Source: Lentzea pudingi (GTDB lineage: Bacteria > Actinomycetota > Actinomycetes > Mycobacteriales > Pseudonocardiaceae). From it: a DNA stretch of 43,058 nt. Under the pieces are notes generated by a model that was given only the letters and a program-made list of their open reading frames with translations, had not been told where the DNA came from and did no database searches. Location: positions 1 to 43,058 of the forward strand of contig NZ_BMNC01000025.1 in assembly GCF_014646255.1 (NCBI RefSeq), given 5' to 3'. Within the stretch, counting starts at the first letter, position 1, and every line of letters starts with the position of its first letter. This document shows, piece by piece, positions 7,252-14,998 of the stretch. A program made the translations under genes and the position numbers.

Positions 7252-8130
7252 GTGTCGATTGAGGACCATCGTCGGCGGTTGACCGGATCGGCTGAGTCGA
7301 CCGGCCAGCTGTCCGTCGCCGAGCTGATCGCCCGCCGCGAGGCGGAAACCGTGGAGATCCCGGTGATCACCGACGACATCACCCCCGAGGCGTTCGAGCC
7401 GACCGTGAAGTTCAAGCCGGTCAGGGCTCCGGGCGGCAAGAAGAAGCAGCCCATGAAGGAGCTGCACATCACCGAGCTGCTGCGCCGTGAAGGCCGTGCC
7501 GACGACACCCAGCGCGGCGGGTTCACCGTCGGCAAGCTGGCCGCCGCGGCCAGCGGTGGCGTCATCATCTGCGGTTCCGTGGCGTTCGCCGCCTCCTCTT
7601 GGCTGTCTTCGCCCGACGAGCGCCCCCTCGCCGAGGTGCGGTTCGACGAGCGCGCCCAGGCCCGTGGCGCCAGTGCCGGCACCGAAGGCGTCGTGAAGCT
7701 GCCGTCGAACAAGACGCAGCAGTCCGACGCGAGCGAGACGCAGCAGGCGGACCCCACGACGACGAACCCGACCACGCGCGTCGCGCCGTACGTCCAGACC
7801 CAGCAGCAGCGTCCGGCGCAGCAGCCCCAGACCCAGCAGCCGACGCAGCCGGCGCAGCAGCCCAGCTCCGAGACCTCGACCACGCCGTCGACGCCCACGG
7901 AGACCAGCACGCCGAGCACGCCGCCGCCGTCGAGCGAGACGCCCGCGCCGCCGACCTCCTCCACGACTCCCCCGCCGAGCGACAGCACGCCGCCGCCCAC
8001 CTCGACCACCCCGCTGCCGCCCACGTCCAACCCGGTCGACGTGAGCGTGGACCTCGGCATCCTCGACCCGGTGCTGAACACCGTGGGCGACACCGTCGGC
8101 GGATTCGACTTCTTCGCCCCGGCGAACTGA
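7252..8130 (+). CDS. Single-pass membrane protein with two SVAEL-like motifs and Pro/Thr stalk
   Basis: 292 residues. Cytoplasmic half contains LSVAELIARRE (20-30) and a second related copy HITELLRREG (72-81), a basic GGKKKQ stretch between them, and a transmembrane helix at about 97-117. The outside part is low complexity: Gln-rich QQQRPAQQPQTQQ, then long Ser/Thr/Pro repeats, ending in a short hydrophobic segment (VDLGILDPVLNTVGDTVGGF). The globular C-domain of the two preceding proteins is absent. GTG start with GGAAGG at 7235-7240, spacing 11. No family recognised; probably wall-spanning. Confidence 0.7.
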   Translation: MSIEDHRRRLTGSAESTGQLSVAELIARREAETVEIPVITDDITPEAFEPTVKFKPVRAPGGKKKQPMKELHITELLRREGRADDTQRGGFTVGKLAAAASGGVIICGSVAFAASSWLSSPDERPLAEVRFDERAQARGASAGTEGVVKLPSNKTQQSDASETQQADPTTTNPTTRVAPYVQTQQQRPAQQPQTQQPTQPAQQPSSETSTTPSTPTETSTPSTPPPSSETPAPPTSSTTPPPSDSTPPPTSTTPLPPTSNPVDVSVDLGILDPVLNTVGDTVGGFDFFAPAN

Positions 8131-8277
8131 CGCACGACAGGTAGCTCAGCGGCCGCTCACGGCAGGTACCCTGTGCGGGCATTCCGGACGACCCGCTGAC
8201 TACCGCACGAGGAGCACGAGCGTGGGATCTGCTGCCACAGCCGCAGTCACGCCTTCGCGCACCCCCGAGGTGGGCTT

Positions 8278-9606
8278 GTGACGACGTCCGGCACCTCGGA
8301 CGGCCGTCTGATCGCCGACCGCTACCGCTTCCTCGACCGCATCGGCTCCGGCGCGATGGGCATCGTCTGGCGCGCCCACGACGAACGCCTCGGCCGTGAG
8401 GTCGCGATCAAGCAGCTGCTGCTCGCGCCCGGTCTCGACGAGGCCGAGCAGGACGAGGCCATCCAGCGCGCCATGCGCGAGGGCCGCATCGCCGCCAAGC
8501 TGCACCACCCGAACGCCATCGCCGTGTACGACGTCGTCGAGGAAGACGGCGTCCCGTGCCTGGTCATGGAGTACCTGCCGTCCTACAGCCTCGCGGACGC
8601 GCTGGCCGAGGGCGGGCCGATGGACCCGCTCGAGGTCGCCAGCATCGGCTCCCAGTGCGCGGCGGCGCTGGCCGCGGCCCACGCGGCGGGGATCGTGCAC
8701 CGCGACGTGAAGCCCGGCAACGTGCTGATCGCCGAGAACGGCGTCGTCAAGATCACCGACTTCGGCATCTCGCGCGCGTCCGACGACATCACGGTCACCA
8801 AGACCGGCCTGATCGCCGGCACGCCCGCGTACCTCGCGCCGGAGATCGCGCGGGGCCAGGACCCGACGCCGGCCTCGGACGTCTACTCGCTCGGCTCGAC
8901 GCTGTTCGCCGCGATGGAGGGCGAACCGCCCTATGGAGTGAGCGAGAACACTCTCGGTGTTCTGCACGCCGTCGCGGCCGGGCGGATCAACCCGCCCACC
9001 GTCGACCATCCGCTGGCCGACACGCTGATGTACCTGCTGAACTTCGAGCCGGCCGACCGGCCGACCATGACGCAGGCGCGCGAGGTGCTCAACGCCGTCG
9101 CGCACGGCCGTTCGCCGTCGTTCAGCGGGCTGGCCGTGGTCGACGGACCCGACCCGACGGCGATCGTGGAGCCGGACCGGACCCGCGTGGTTCGGGCGGT
9201 GCCGCGGACCATGCCGCCGCGGACGGCACCGCCGATGGCTCCCGCGCGAGGGCCGGAGAACAACCGGCCGCTGGTCATCGCCGCAGTCGTGCTGGCGTTG
9301 TTGCTGGTCATTGGTGGTTTGCTGGTTGCGCTCGGGGTGTTCACCAAGGAGCAGAAGACCCCGTCGGCCCCGCCTGCGAGCAGCTCGCAAACGGTGGAGC
9401 CCACGAGCTCGTTGCCCGCGGTGACGACAACCACGCCCGAGGCAACGACAAAGCCCGAAACGACGTCTAGCACTACGACGACGACCACGACGACCACAAC
9501 CACTCCACCGCCGCCGCCGTCCACCACTACGACGACGACGACCACGACTACGACCACAACGACTACGACGACCACGACGACCGTCCCGCCGCCTCCAGCG
9601 GGCTAA
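8278..9606 (+). CDS. Transmembrane Ser/Thr protein kinase with poly-Thr extracellular tail
   Basis: 442 residues, PknA/PknB-type (Hanks) kinase. Gly loop GSGAMGIVW (23-31), catalytic Lys45, Glu68, HRDVKPGN (Asp143), DFG (161-163), an activation loop with TVTKTG, then GTPAYLAPE. A juxtamembrane region (270-320) leads to one transmembrane helix (about 323-350). The outside part has no folded domain: it is Ser/Thr/Pro ending in runs of 12 and 20 Thr separated by PPPPPS. All four Thr codons are mixed in the runs, so this is not a simple DNA microsatellite. GTG start preceded by GAGG at 8267-8270. All catalytic residues are intact. A TACCCT -10-like element lies at 8167. Confidence 0.93.
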   Translation: MTTSGTSDGRLIADRYRFLDRIGSGAMGIVWRAHDERLGREVAIKQLLLAPGLDEAEQDEAIQRAMREGRIAAKLHHPNAIAVYDVVEEDGVPCLVMEYLPSYSLADALAEGGPMDPLEVASIGSQCAAALAAAHAAGIVHRDVKPGNVLIAENGVVKITDFGISRASDDITVTKTGLIAGTPAYLAPEIARGQDPTPASDVYSLGSTLFAAMEGEPPYGVSENTLGVLHAVAAGRINPPTVDHPLADTLMYLLNFEPADRPTMTQAREVLNAVAHGRSPSFSGLAVVDGPDPTAIVEPDRTRVVRAVPRTMPPRTAPPMAPARGPENNRPLVIAAVVLALLLVIGGLLVALGVFTKEQKTPSAPPASSSQTVEPTSSLPAVTTTTPEATTKPETTSSTTTTTTTTTTTPPPPPSTTTTTTTTTTTTTTTTTTTTVPPPPAG

Positions 9607-9643
9607 GCGTCGTTACGCCGTAGAAATCTCGTAAGGTGGGTAC

Positions 9644-9680
9644 TCACACCTGATGGGGTGATCTGAACCCGAAGGTGTGA
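9644..9680. promoter_or_regulatory. Inverted repeat upstream of second kinase
   Basis: TCACACCT (9644-9651) and AGGTGTGA (9673-9680) are perfect inverted repeats 21 nt apart, with a nested GGGT/ACCC pair (9656-9659, 9667-9670). It sits 47 bp before the kinase start, downstream of a possible -10 (TAAGGT, 9632-9637). Operator or 5'-UTR hairpin; undecided. Confidence 0.4.
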
Positions 9681-9726
9681 TCAGCCGTTGAACAGAGAGC
9701 AAGTGACCGCACAGCGGGGAGCAACT

Positions 9727-11376
9727 GTGACCGACGATGGCCGATTGGTCGCTGGTCGCTACCGATTGAGCCAGCGGATCGGCAGCGGCGCCATGGGCGT
9801 CGTCTGGACGGCACACGACGAACGCCTGCACCGCACCGTCGCGGTCAAGCAACTGCTCCTGCAGCCCGGACTGGCCGAAGCTGACACGGACGAGGCCAAG
9901 AGACGAGCCATGCGGGAGGGCCGCATCGCGGCGCGCCTGCAGCACCCGCACGCCGTCGCCGTCTACGACGTGGCCGAGGACGACAGCCAGCCGTGGCTGA
10001 TCATGGAGTACCTGCCGTCGAAGAGCCTCTCCGGAGTGCTCTCCGAACGGGGCACGCTGCCGCCACGCGACGTGGCGTCGATCGGCATGCAGGTCGCCTC
10101 CGCGCTGGCCGCCGCGCACAACGCCGGCATCGTGCACCGCGACATCAAGCCCGGCAACATCCTGCTCGGCGACGACGGCACGGTGAAGATCACCGACTTC
10201 GGCATCTCCCGCGCGACCGGTGACGTCACGGTCACCGCGACGGGCATGCTCGCGGGCACCCCCGCCTACCTCGCACCCGAGGTGGCGAAGGGGTACGACC
10301 CGGGCTCGCCCTCCGACGTGTTCTCGCTGGGCTCGACGCTGTACGCCGCGATCGAGGGCGAACCGCCGTTCGGCCTGAGCGAGAACACCATCGCGCTGCT
10401 GCACAAGGTCGCGTCCGGCAAGGTCAACCCGCCGCGCAACGCCGGTCCGCTGACCGCGTTGCTGATGCGCCTGCTGCGTGCCGAGCCGGAAGACCGCCCG
10501 ACCATGGCCGAGGCCCGCGACGCGCTCGCCGCCGTCGCCAACGGCCAGGCCGCCCCCGCCTTCACCCCCGCGGTCGTCGCTCCGACCCACCCGCCGTCGT
10601 GGCGCGGTGCCCCGATCCAGCAGCCGCAGCAGCAGGCCGCCACGCGCGCCCTCACACCGCCCCAGCAGCAGGCACCTCCTCCTCCGCCGCAGCCCAACGC
10701 GACGCGGGTGGACATGCACACGCCGCCGCGCGCCGTGTCGACGCAGCAGGGGCCCTCGAACCACCGTCCGGCCGCCGCACCGCAGTACTCGCAGCGGCCC
10801 AGGTCCCCGAAGCCCTCGGCGCTCGCGTCGGTCTCGAAGAACAAGAAGTCGACGGTCTTCACCGCGCTCGCCATCGTGGCGGCGGCGGTCATCGGCATCG
10901 TGTTCGCGAGCATGATCTCGAGCGGCGCCGGCGGCAAGGACAACACGAACGCCAACGCGGGCCCGAGCACCTCGGCGCAGCAGACCCAGGACGGTGGCCC
11001 GCCCGCCTCGAACAAGCCCAAGCTCGCCGACAAGGCGGGCAAGTGGACGGAGACGCCGTCCGAGAGCGATCGCCGCGCCATGCTGGAGGACTACTTCAAC
11101 GCGGCGGTGACCTCGCCCGACAACGCGTGGCAGATGGGCAACGCCAACTTCCAGGGCACCTACGCCGGCGGAGCCACCGGTTTCAAGACCTTCTGGGGCT
11201 CCTACAAGCAGGTGAAGATCGTCAGCGCCGAAGAGCGGGACGACTTCTACTTCGTGATCACTCTCGAGCTCACGAAGAAGGACGGGTCGAAGTCGACGCT
11301 GCAGCGTCAGATCTCGCTGGAATGGCGGAGCCCCAACTTCCTGCTGAGCTACGACAAGCCTTTCGGCAGCGCTTAG
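9727..11376 (+). CDS. Transmembrane Ser/Thr protein kinase with extracytoplasmic NTF2-like domain
   Basis: 549 residues. Kinase domain with GSGAMGVVW, Lys41, HRDIKPGN, ITDFG and GTPAYLAPE, all catalytic residues present, and close in sequence to the kinase before it (same REGRIAA, YLPSKSL/YLPSYSL and GSTLxAAxEGEPP segments), suggesting tandem duplication. A long Gln/Pro-rich juxtamembrane linker (about 290-360) is followed by one transmembrane helix (about 375-398), a polar linker, and a C-terminal domain (about 440-549: LEDYFNAAVTSPDNAWQM, VITLELTKKDGSKSTLQRQ) that matches the outside domains of the genes at 5213 and 6234. GTG 9727 has GGGGAG at spacing 5 and aligns with the sibling kinases; an upstream TTG at 9688 is possible. 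Confidence 0.92.
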   Translation: MTDDGRLVAGRYRLSQRIGSGAMGVVWTAHDERLHRTVAVKQLLLQPGLAEADTDEAKRRAMREGRIAARLQHPHAVAVYDVAEDDSQPWLIMEYLPSKSLSGVLSERGTLPPRDVASIGMQVASALAAAHNAGIVHRDIKPGNILLGDDGTVKITDFGISRATGDVTVTATGMLAGTPAYLAPEVAKGYDPGSPSDVFSLGSTLYAAIEGEPPFGLSENTIALLHKVASGKVNPPRNAGPLTALLMRLLRAEPEDRPTMAEARDALAAVANGQAAPAFTPAVVAPTHPPSWRGAPIQQPQQQAATRALTPPQQQAPPPPPQPNATRVDMHTPPRAVSTQQGPSNHRPAAAPQYSQRPRSPKPSALASVSKNKKSTVFTALAIVAAAVIGIVFASMISSGAGGKDNTNANAGPSTSAQQTQDGGPPASNKPKLADKAGKWTETPSESDRRAMLEDYFNAAVTSPDNAWQMGNANFQGTYAGGATGFKTFWGSYKQVKIVSAEERDDFYFVITLELTKKDGSKSTLQRQISLEWRSPNFLLSYDKPFGSA

Positions 11377-11385
11377 AGGTCCAGG

Positions 11386-12288
11386 TCAGGAGGCCCGTGC
11401 GGCCTTCTCCAGGGCTTCCACCAAGGTCAGCACGGCCGGATTCCACGCGGCATCCTCGCGGTACACGACGTGGATGTGCCGGACGGGTTCGGGATTGCGC
11501 ACCTTGCGCACGACGACGCCGGGGTGCGCGTACCCCAGCCCGAGCCGCGGGATGATCGTGACGCCCAGCCCTGCCGCCACGAATCCCTGCGCGGTCGCGT
11601 AGTCGTCGCTCTCCACGGCCACCTTCGGCGAGAACCCGGCACCCGCGCAGGCGTTCCGCACGAAGTTCGCGCACAGGGCGGAGGCGCCGCACTCCGCGTC
11701 GATCCACGGCTCGTCGGCCAGTTCAGCGAGGTCGATCACGCGTTTGCGCGCCAAGGCATGGCCCCGCGGGAGCACGGCGTACAGCGGGTCGGCGAGCAGG
11801 TGCCGCGCGACCATGCCCTCGATGGCGGGGGCGTCCGGTTCCAGGACGGTGATCGCCACGTCCGCGCGGCCCGCAGCCAGTTCGACGAACGGGTCGGTCG
11901 GCTCGGTCAGCTTCAGGTCCAGCTCGACGCCCGAGCGCTCGGCGCGGAACGTGGCCACCGCGGGCGGCACGAGAGCGGCACCGGCCGTGGCGAAGTAGCG
12001 GACGCGCAGGGTGCCCGCGCAGCCGTTGCGCAGTGCGGTGAGGGCGCTCTCGGCCTCGGCCAGCTGCTCGGCGAGCCGGGCGGCGTGCTCGGTGAGCAGG
12101 CGGCCCGCGGCGGTGGGCCTGATGCCCCGGCCGACGCGTTCGAGCAGCGGCAGGCCCGCCTGCTTCTCCAGTCCCGCCACCTGCTGCGAGATGGCGGACG
12201 GCGTGTAGCCGAGGTTCGTCGCCGCGGCGGTGATGGAGCCCGTGCTCACGACGGCCCTGAGCACCTGCATTCGTCGCACGTCCAACAT
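11386..12288 (-). CDS. LysR-family transcriptional regulator
   Basis: 300 residues. N-terminal winged helix (MQVLRAVVSTGSITAAATNLGYTPSAISQQVAGLEKQ, residues 7-45) followed by the linker helix and a periplasmic-binding-like effector domain (about 92-295; GTLRVRYFATAG, VELDLKLTEPT, GLGVTIIPRL). Normal length. Divergent from the DMT exporter gene with 81 bp between, the usual arrangement for a regulator and its target. Effector unknown; the exporter context suggests a small metabolite or amino acid. It converges on the kinase at 9727 with only 9 bp between stops. Confidence 0.93.
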   Translation of the reverse strand: MLDVRRMQVLRAVVSTGSITAAATNLGYTPSAISQQVAGLEKQAGLPLLERVGRGIRPTAAGRLLTEHAARLAEQLAEAESALTALRNGCAGTLRVRYFATAGAALVPPAVATFRAERSGVELDLKLTEPTDPFVELAAGRADVAITVLEPDAPAIEGMVARHLLADPLYAVLPRGHALARKRVIDLAELADEPWIDAECGASALCANFVRNACAGAGFSPKVAVESDDYATAQGFVAAGLGVTIIPRLGLGYAHPGVVVRKVRNPEPVRHIHVVYREDAAWNPAVLTLVEALEKAARAS

Positions 12289-12324
12289 GCCTCGACCTTA
12301 CAGCGATGCTTAAAGGTTCGGCAC

Positions 12325-12339
12325 AACAATTAAATTGTT
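12325..12339. promoter_or_regulatory. AT-rich inverted repeat, candidate LysR operator
   Basis: AACAAT-TAA-ATTGTT is a perfect 15-bp inverted repeat in the 81-bp region between the divergent LysR and exporter genes. It is strikingly AT-rich for this genome. Position and symmetry fit a LysR regulatory site; binding is inferred. Confidence 0.55.
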
Positions 12340-12369
12340 TTCACGTGTTCGCAGGCGCATGGTTGACCC

Positions 12370-13296
12370 GTGAACCAACGCGGAACGTTGATCAGGATGG
12401 GCGTGCTCGCCCTGCTGTGGGGATCCAGCTTCCTGTGGATGAAGCTCGCGCTCGGGAGTCTCGCGCCCCTGCAGATCTCGCTCGTGCGGACGTTCTTCGG
12501 GGCGCTCGTGCTGTTCGTCGTGCTCGCCCTGGCGAGGATGAGCCTGCCGCGCGATCGCAGGATCTGGGGTCACATGCTCTTCGTGGCGCTGTTCGGCAGC
12601 GCCATCCCGTTCACCCTGTTCGCGTTCGGCGGCCAGACCGTCGACTCGGGCGTCTCCGGGGTGCTCAACTCGACGACTCCGCTGTTCGCGCTGGCCATCG
12701 GCCTCGTGCTGGGCAGCGAGAAGATCAGCAACATGGTGCGGATGTTGGGCTTGGGGCTCGGCTTCGCGGGCGTCCTGCTGATCTTCGCGCCGTGGCAGTC
12801 GGCCAACAGCATCGCGAGCTGGGGTGCGGTGCTGTGCCTCATCGGCGCCGCGAGCTACGCCATCGGCTACTCCTACGCCGGCCGCTACCTGGTCGGCACG
12901 GGTGCCACGTCGACGCAGCTCGCCGCCATGCAGCTGACGACCGCGATGGGGATGCTGCTCCTTGCCACGCCGTTCGGCGGCCTGCAGCCGTTGCACCTGC
13001 ACTGGGTCGGCGTCGTCGCCGTGATCGTCCTCGGCGTGTTCGGCACCGGCGTCGCGTTCATCCTCAACTACCGCGTCATCGCCGACGAGGGCGCCACGAC
13101 GGCGACTACCGTCGGTTACCTTCTGCCCGTCGTCTCGGTACTCCTTGGAGCGATCTTCCTCGGAGAGCAACTCAACGCAAGGGTCGTCGTGGGCATGCTG
13201 GTGGTGCTCCTGGGCGTCGCGCTGACCCGCAGGAGGCCCGTCGCGGCAGGTCAGACCGTCTCACCAAACGAGACGCGCGACCTGGTCAAACGCTGA
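12370..13296 (+). CDS. EamA/DMT-superfamily transporter
   Basis: 308 residues with ten predicted transmembrane helices arranged as two EamA repeats (GVLALLWGSSFLWMKLAL at the N-terminus; second repeat from about GAVLCLIGAASYAIGYSYAGR). The second-half signature TVGYLLPVVSVLLGAIFLGEQL is characteristic of RhaT/YdcZ-type drug/metabolite exporters. Inner-membrane export of a small solute, substrate unknown. GTG start lacks a strong ribosome site; Met10 (12397) is an alternative. Probably regulated by the divergent LysR protein. Confidence 0.9.
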   Translation: MNQRGTLIRMGVLALLWGSSFLWMKLALGSLAPLQISLVRTFFGALVLFVVLALARMSLPRDRRIWGHMLFVALFGSAIPFTLFAFGGQTVDSGVSGVLNSTTPLFALAIGLVLGSEKISNMVRMLGLGLGFAGVLLIFAPWQSANSIASWGAVLCLIGAASYAIGYSYAGRYLVGTGATSTQLAAMQLTTAMGMLLLATPFGGLQPLHLHWVGVVAVIVLGVFGTGVAFILNYRVIADEGATTATTVGYLLPVVSVLLGAIFLGEQLNARVVVGMLVVLLGVALTRRRPVAAGQTVSPNETRDLVKR

Positions 13297-13318
13297 GGGG
13301 TGAGACGCACGTCTCCCC
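13297..13318 (+). terminator. Terminator of the DMT transporter gene
   Basis: GGGG-T-GAGAC pairs with GTCTC-CCC(C) around GCAC, directly after the TGA stop. One bulged T interrupts the stem. Confidence 0.55.
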
Positions 13319-13417
13319 CAATAGGATGGTTCCGAGACGAATCGCGTCCTTATCGGACTGGTTGGCCGTCTCCTCTTTGTGAGCGGACATGGAGACCAGC
13401 CCGGAAAGGACATCGAC

Positions 13418-13837
13418 ATGAACAACGAGAACCTGAAGGTCACCACCCGGACGACTTTTCAACTCCTGGCACCCGGCGCGGCCCCCGCGCCCGTCGAGGC
13501 CGAACTCGTCTACGACCCGGAAGACCCCTACGCGGTCGCCGTCGTCTTCTTCACCGGCTCCGGCCGCGTCGAGTGGATGTTCGCCCGCGATCTGCTGGCC
13601 GACGGTCTGCTGACGCCGTCCGGTGAGGGCGACATCCTGGTCCGACCGGCCTCCGACGACCCGGAGCGCGTCCTGGTCGAGCTGAACGCCCCGACCGGCT
13701 TCGCCATCCTCAGCGCCGTCGCCGAGGACGTGGCGGAGTTCCTGGACAACTCCTACGACGTCGTCCAGCCGGGCGAGGAGGACCTGTGGATCGACTTCGA
13801 CCGGGAGCTGCAGAAGCTGGTCTCGACGATCGACTAG
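13418..13837 (+). CDS. SsgA/SsgB-like sporulation and division protein
   Basis: 139 residues, full length for the SsgA-like (SALP) family restricted to morphologically complex actinobacteria. Family signatures: LVYDPEDPYAVAVVFFTG, VEWMFARDLLADGL, GEGDILVRP, VLVELNAPTG and a C-terminal WIDFDRELQKLV. In Streptomyces SsgB recruits FtsZ to sporulation septa; other family members steer peptidoglycan remodelling. Closest in character to SsgB, but I cannot exclude another SALP. Start ATG 13418 with GGAAAGGA at 13401-13408. Monocistronic between terminators. Confidence 0.9.
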   Translation: MNNENLKVTTRTTFQLLAPGAAPAPVEAELVYDPEDPYAVAVVFFTGSGRVEWMFARDLLADGLLTPSGEGDILVRPASDDPERVLVELNAPTGFAILSAVAEDVAEFLDNSYDVVQPGEEDLWIDFDRELQKLVSTID

Positions 13838-13853
13838 TCGCCTGAGCGGCGAC
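13837..13853 (+). terminator. Hairpin after ssgB-like gene
   Basis: GTCGCC / GGCGAC stem with 5-nt loop beginning at the last base of the stop codon. The rest of 13854-14006 holds no credible ORF; a long-range inverted pair GGGTGGTC / GACCACCC (13856-13863 and 13926-13933) is the only other structure seen. Confidence 0.5.
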
Positions 13854-14006
13854 CGGGGTGGTCGTACGGGCGCGGGGCGAGGTGCCGGCACGCGGGGCAG
13901 CGTGACCGACCAGCTCGTCACCGGAGACCACCCGGAACGCGGTGCTTCGATGTCGTGGGCAGCGGCGCGGGCACATGTCTCAACAGGACGAGCGGGTTCC
14001 TGACGT

Positions 14007-14026
14007 GAGTCCCCACCGGGGAACTC
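14007..14026. terminator. Terminator of the toxin-antitoxin operon
   Basis: GAGTCCCC pairs with GGGG-A-ACTC around ACC (one bulged A), 19 bp beyond the toxin stop on the leftward strand. Confidence 0.5.
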
Positions 14027-14044
14027 GGCTCGATGCGCTGATCG

Positions 14045-14395
14045 CTAGTCGGTCGCCTTGGGGTGCGCACCGGCGTAGTCGATCCACACCGTGTGTTTCT
14101 CGACGTCGATCAAGTACCAGACGCGGTCTCCACCGGTGACCTCGATCTGCCAGCGGGGCATGAGCCGCCCACCGTGGGTTCCAGTCGACAGGACACCTTT
14201 CAGCCGTTCATGCCGACTTGTCTGCACGGCCGGTCCCGGATCTGCACGCATGGCGTCCCACGCTCGACGCAGGTTGCCGGCGGCCCTGTTCTCCAGTTCT
14301 TGCCAACCCTTGGCGGACTCGCTGGTGCGAAACCGGATCTGCCACTCCCCGTTGACCGGCGGCGGAGCCACCGGATCGTTCTTCTTGGGACTCAC
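14045..14395 (-). CDS. RelE/ParE-superfamily toxin (type II TA)
   Basis: 116 residues. Central and C-terminal parts follow the RelE/HigB pattern: WQELENRAAGNLRRAWDAM (helical hairpin), RHERLKG, then the beta strands RWQIEVTGGDRVWYLID and TVWIDYAGAHP. RelE-fold toxins are mostly mRNA interferases acting at the ribosome; catalytic residues vary, so the activity is not established. The GTG start overlaps the antitoxin stop as GTGA (14392-14395), coupling translation. The ORF stays open upstream within the antitoxin gene but in a different frame, so the GTG is preferred. Confidence 0.75.
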   Translation of the reverse strand: MSPKKNDPVAPPPVNGEWQIRFRTSESAKGWQELENRAAGNLRRAWDAMRADPGPAVQTSRHERLKGVLSTGTHGGRLMPRWQIEVTGGDRVWYLIDVEKHTVWIDYAGAHPKATD

Positions 14396-14877
14396 TGCGC
14401 GGCAGCCCCAGGCATGGGAACTTCGCCGAAGTCCTCGCCGTGATCCCCGGTGAGGATGGCAACCAGCTTCGGATCGGCATGCGCCTCGGCGGTGCGCCGC
14501 CACTGACCGATCAGCTGCGACACGGGAGCCGGAGTGCCGAGGGAGTTAGCGGCTTCGAGCGTGTCGACGAGCTCGACGACGAACGCCTGCATGTCCTCCC
14601 GCGGCAAGAACCGAACCCACGGGAACGCCTTGGGCATCACCTCGGTGACCAGATCACGAACTTCGGCGTGGTGCTGCATCAAGGCGACGAAAAGGGTGGT
14701 CGTGGCCGAGACGACCTCTCGCACCTCCTCGGCCCTGCTGGCCGTGGTCAGCACAAGATCCTCGGCATCGCGGCGGTGCAGTAGCAGGGTCTGGGCGGGC
14801 GACTCGTGGAGCTTCCGCACCGAGTCCTTGGGCTTGTTGAGCAGTTCGCTGAAGTTGGTCCCTGAGACAGTGGACAT
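14392..14877 (-). CDS. Antitoxin of type II TA pair, Phd/YefM-like with long C-terminal extension
   Basis: 161 residues. The N-terminal part (TNFSELLNKPKDSVRKLHES, LLLHRRDAEDLVLTTA) has the Phd/YefM pattern: a DNA-binding fold in which a strand carries the reading. The remaining 95 residues (ATTTLFVALMQHHAEVRDLVTEVMPKAFPWVRFLPREDM onwards) roughly double the usual antitoxin length and resemble nothing I can name. First gene of the pair; stop overlaps the toxin start. The frame extends to a GTG at 14925, but the AT-rich palindrome at 14880-14896 is better read as an operator, so ATG 14877 is chosen. Confidence 0.7.
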   Translation of the reverse strand: MSTVSGTNFSELLNKPKDSVRKLHESPAQTLLLHRRDAEDLVLTTASRAEEVREVVSATTTLFVALMQHHAEVRDLVTEVMPKAFPWVRFLPREDMQAFVVELVDTLEAANSLGTPAPVSQLIGQWRRTAEAHADPKLVAILTGDHGEDFGEVPMPGAAAQ

Positions 14878-14879
14878 AC

Positions 14880-14896
14880 TTTCAAAGTACTTGAAA
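14880..14896. promoter_or_regulatory. Palindrome at the antitoxin start, candidate TA autorepression operator
   Basis: TTTCAA-AGTAC-TTGAAA, a perfect 6-bp inverted repeat around a 5-bp centre (with AAGTACTT inside), immediately upstream of the antitoxin ATG. AT-rich in GC-rich surroundings, where autoregulating TA complexes usually bind. Confidence 0.6.
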
Positions 14897-14998
14897 ACTA
14901 GCCGCTTCGCCACCGGCTGTGACACCCGGCGCGATCTGCGCCACCCCGTGTGAGGGGAACCCGGGATGCCCGTCTCCGCGATTGATTAGTCTCAGGGT

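Noticed and set aside
13338..13360. TCCGATAA on the minus strand, resembling a WhiG -10
   Set aside because: The -35 spacing does not fit and it would drive antisense RNA into the exporter gene.
14878..14925. N-terminal extension of the antitoxin from GTG 14925
   Set aside because: It would place an AT-rich palindrome inside the coding region and has no ribosome site; the palindrome fits an operator better.
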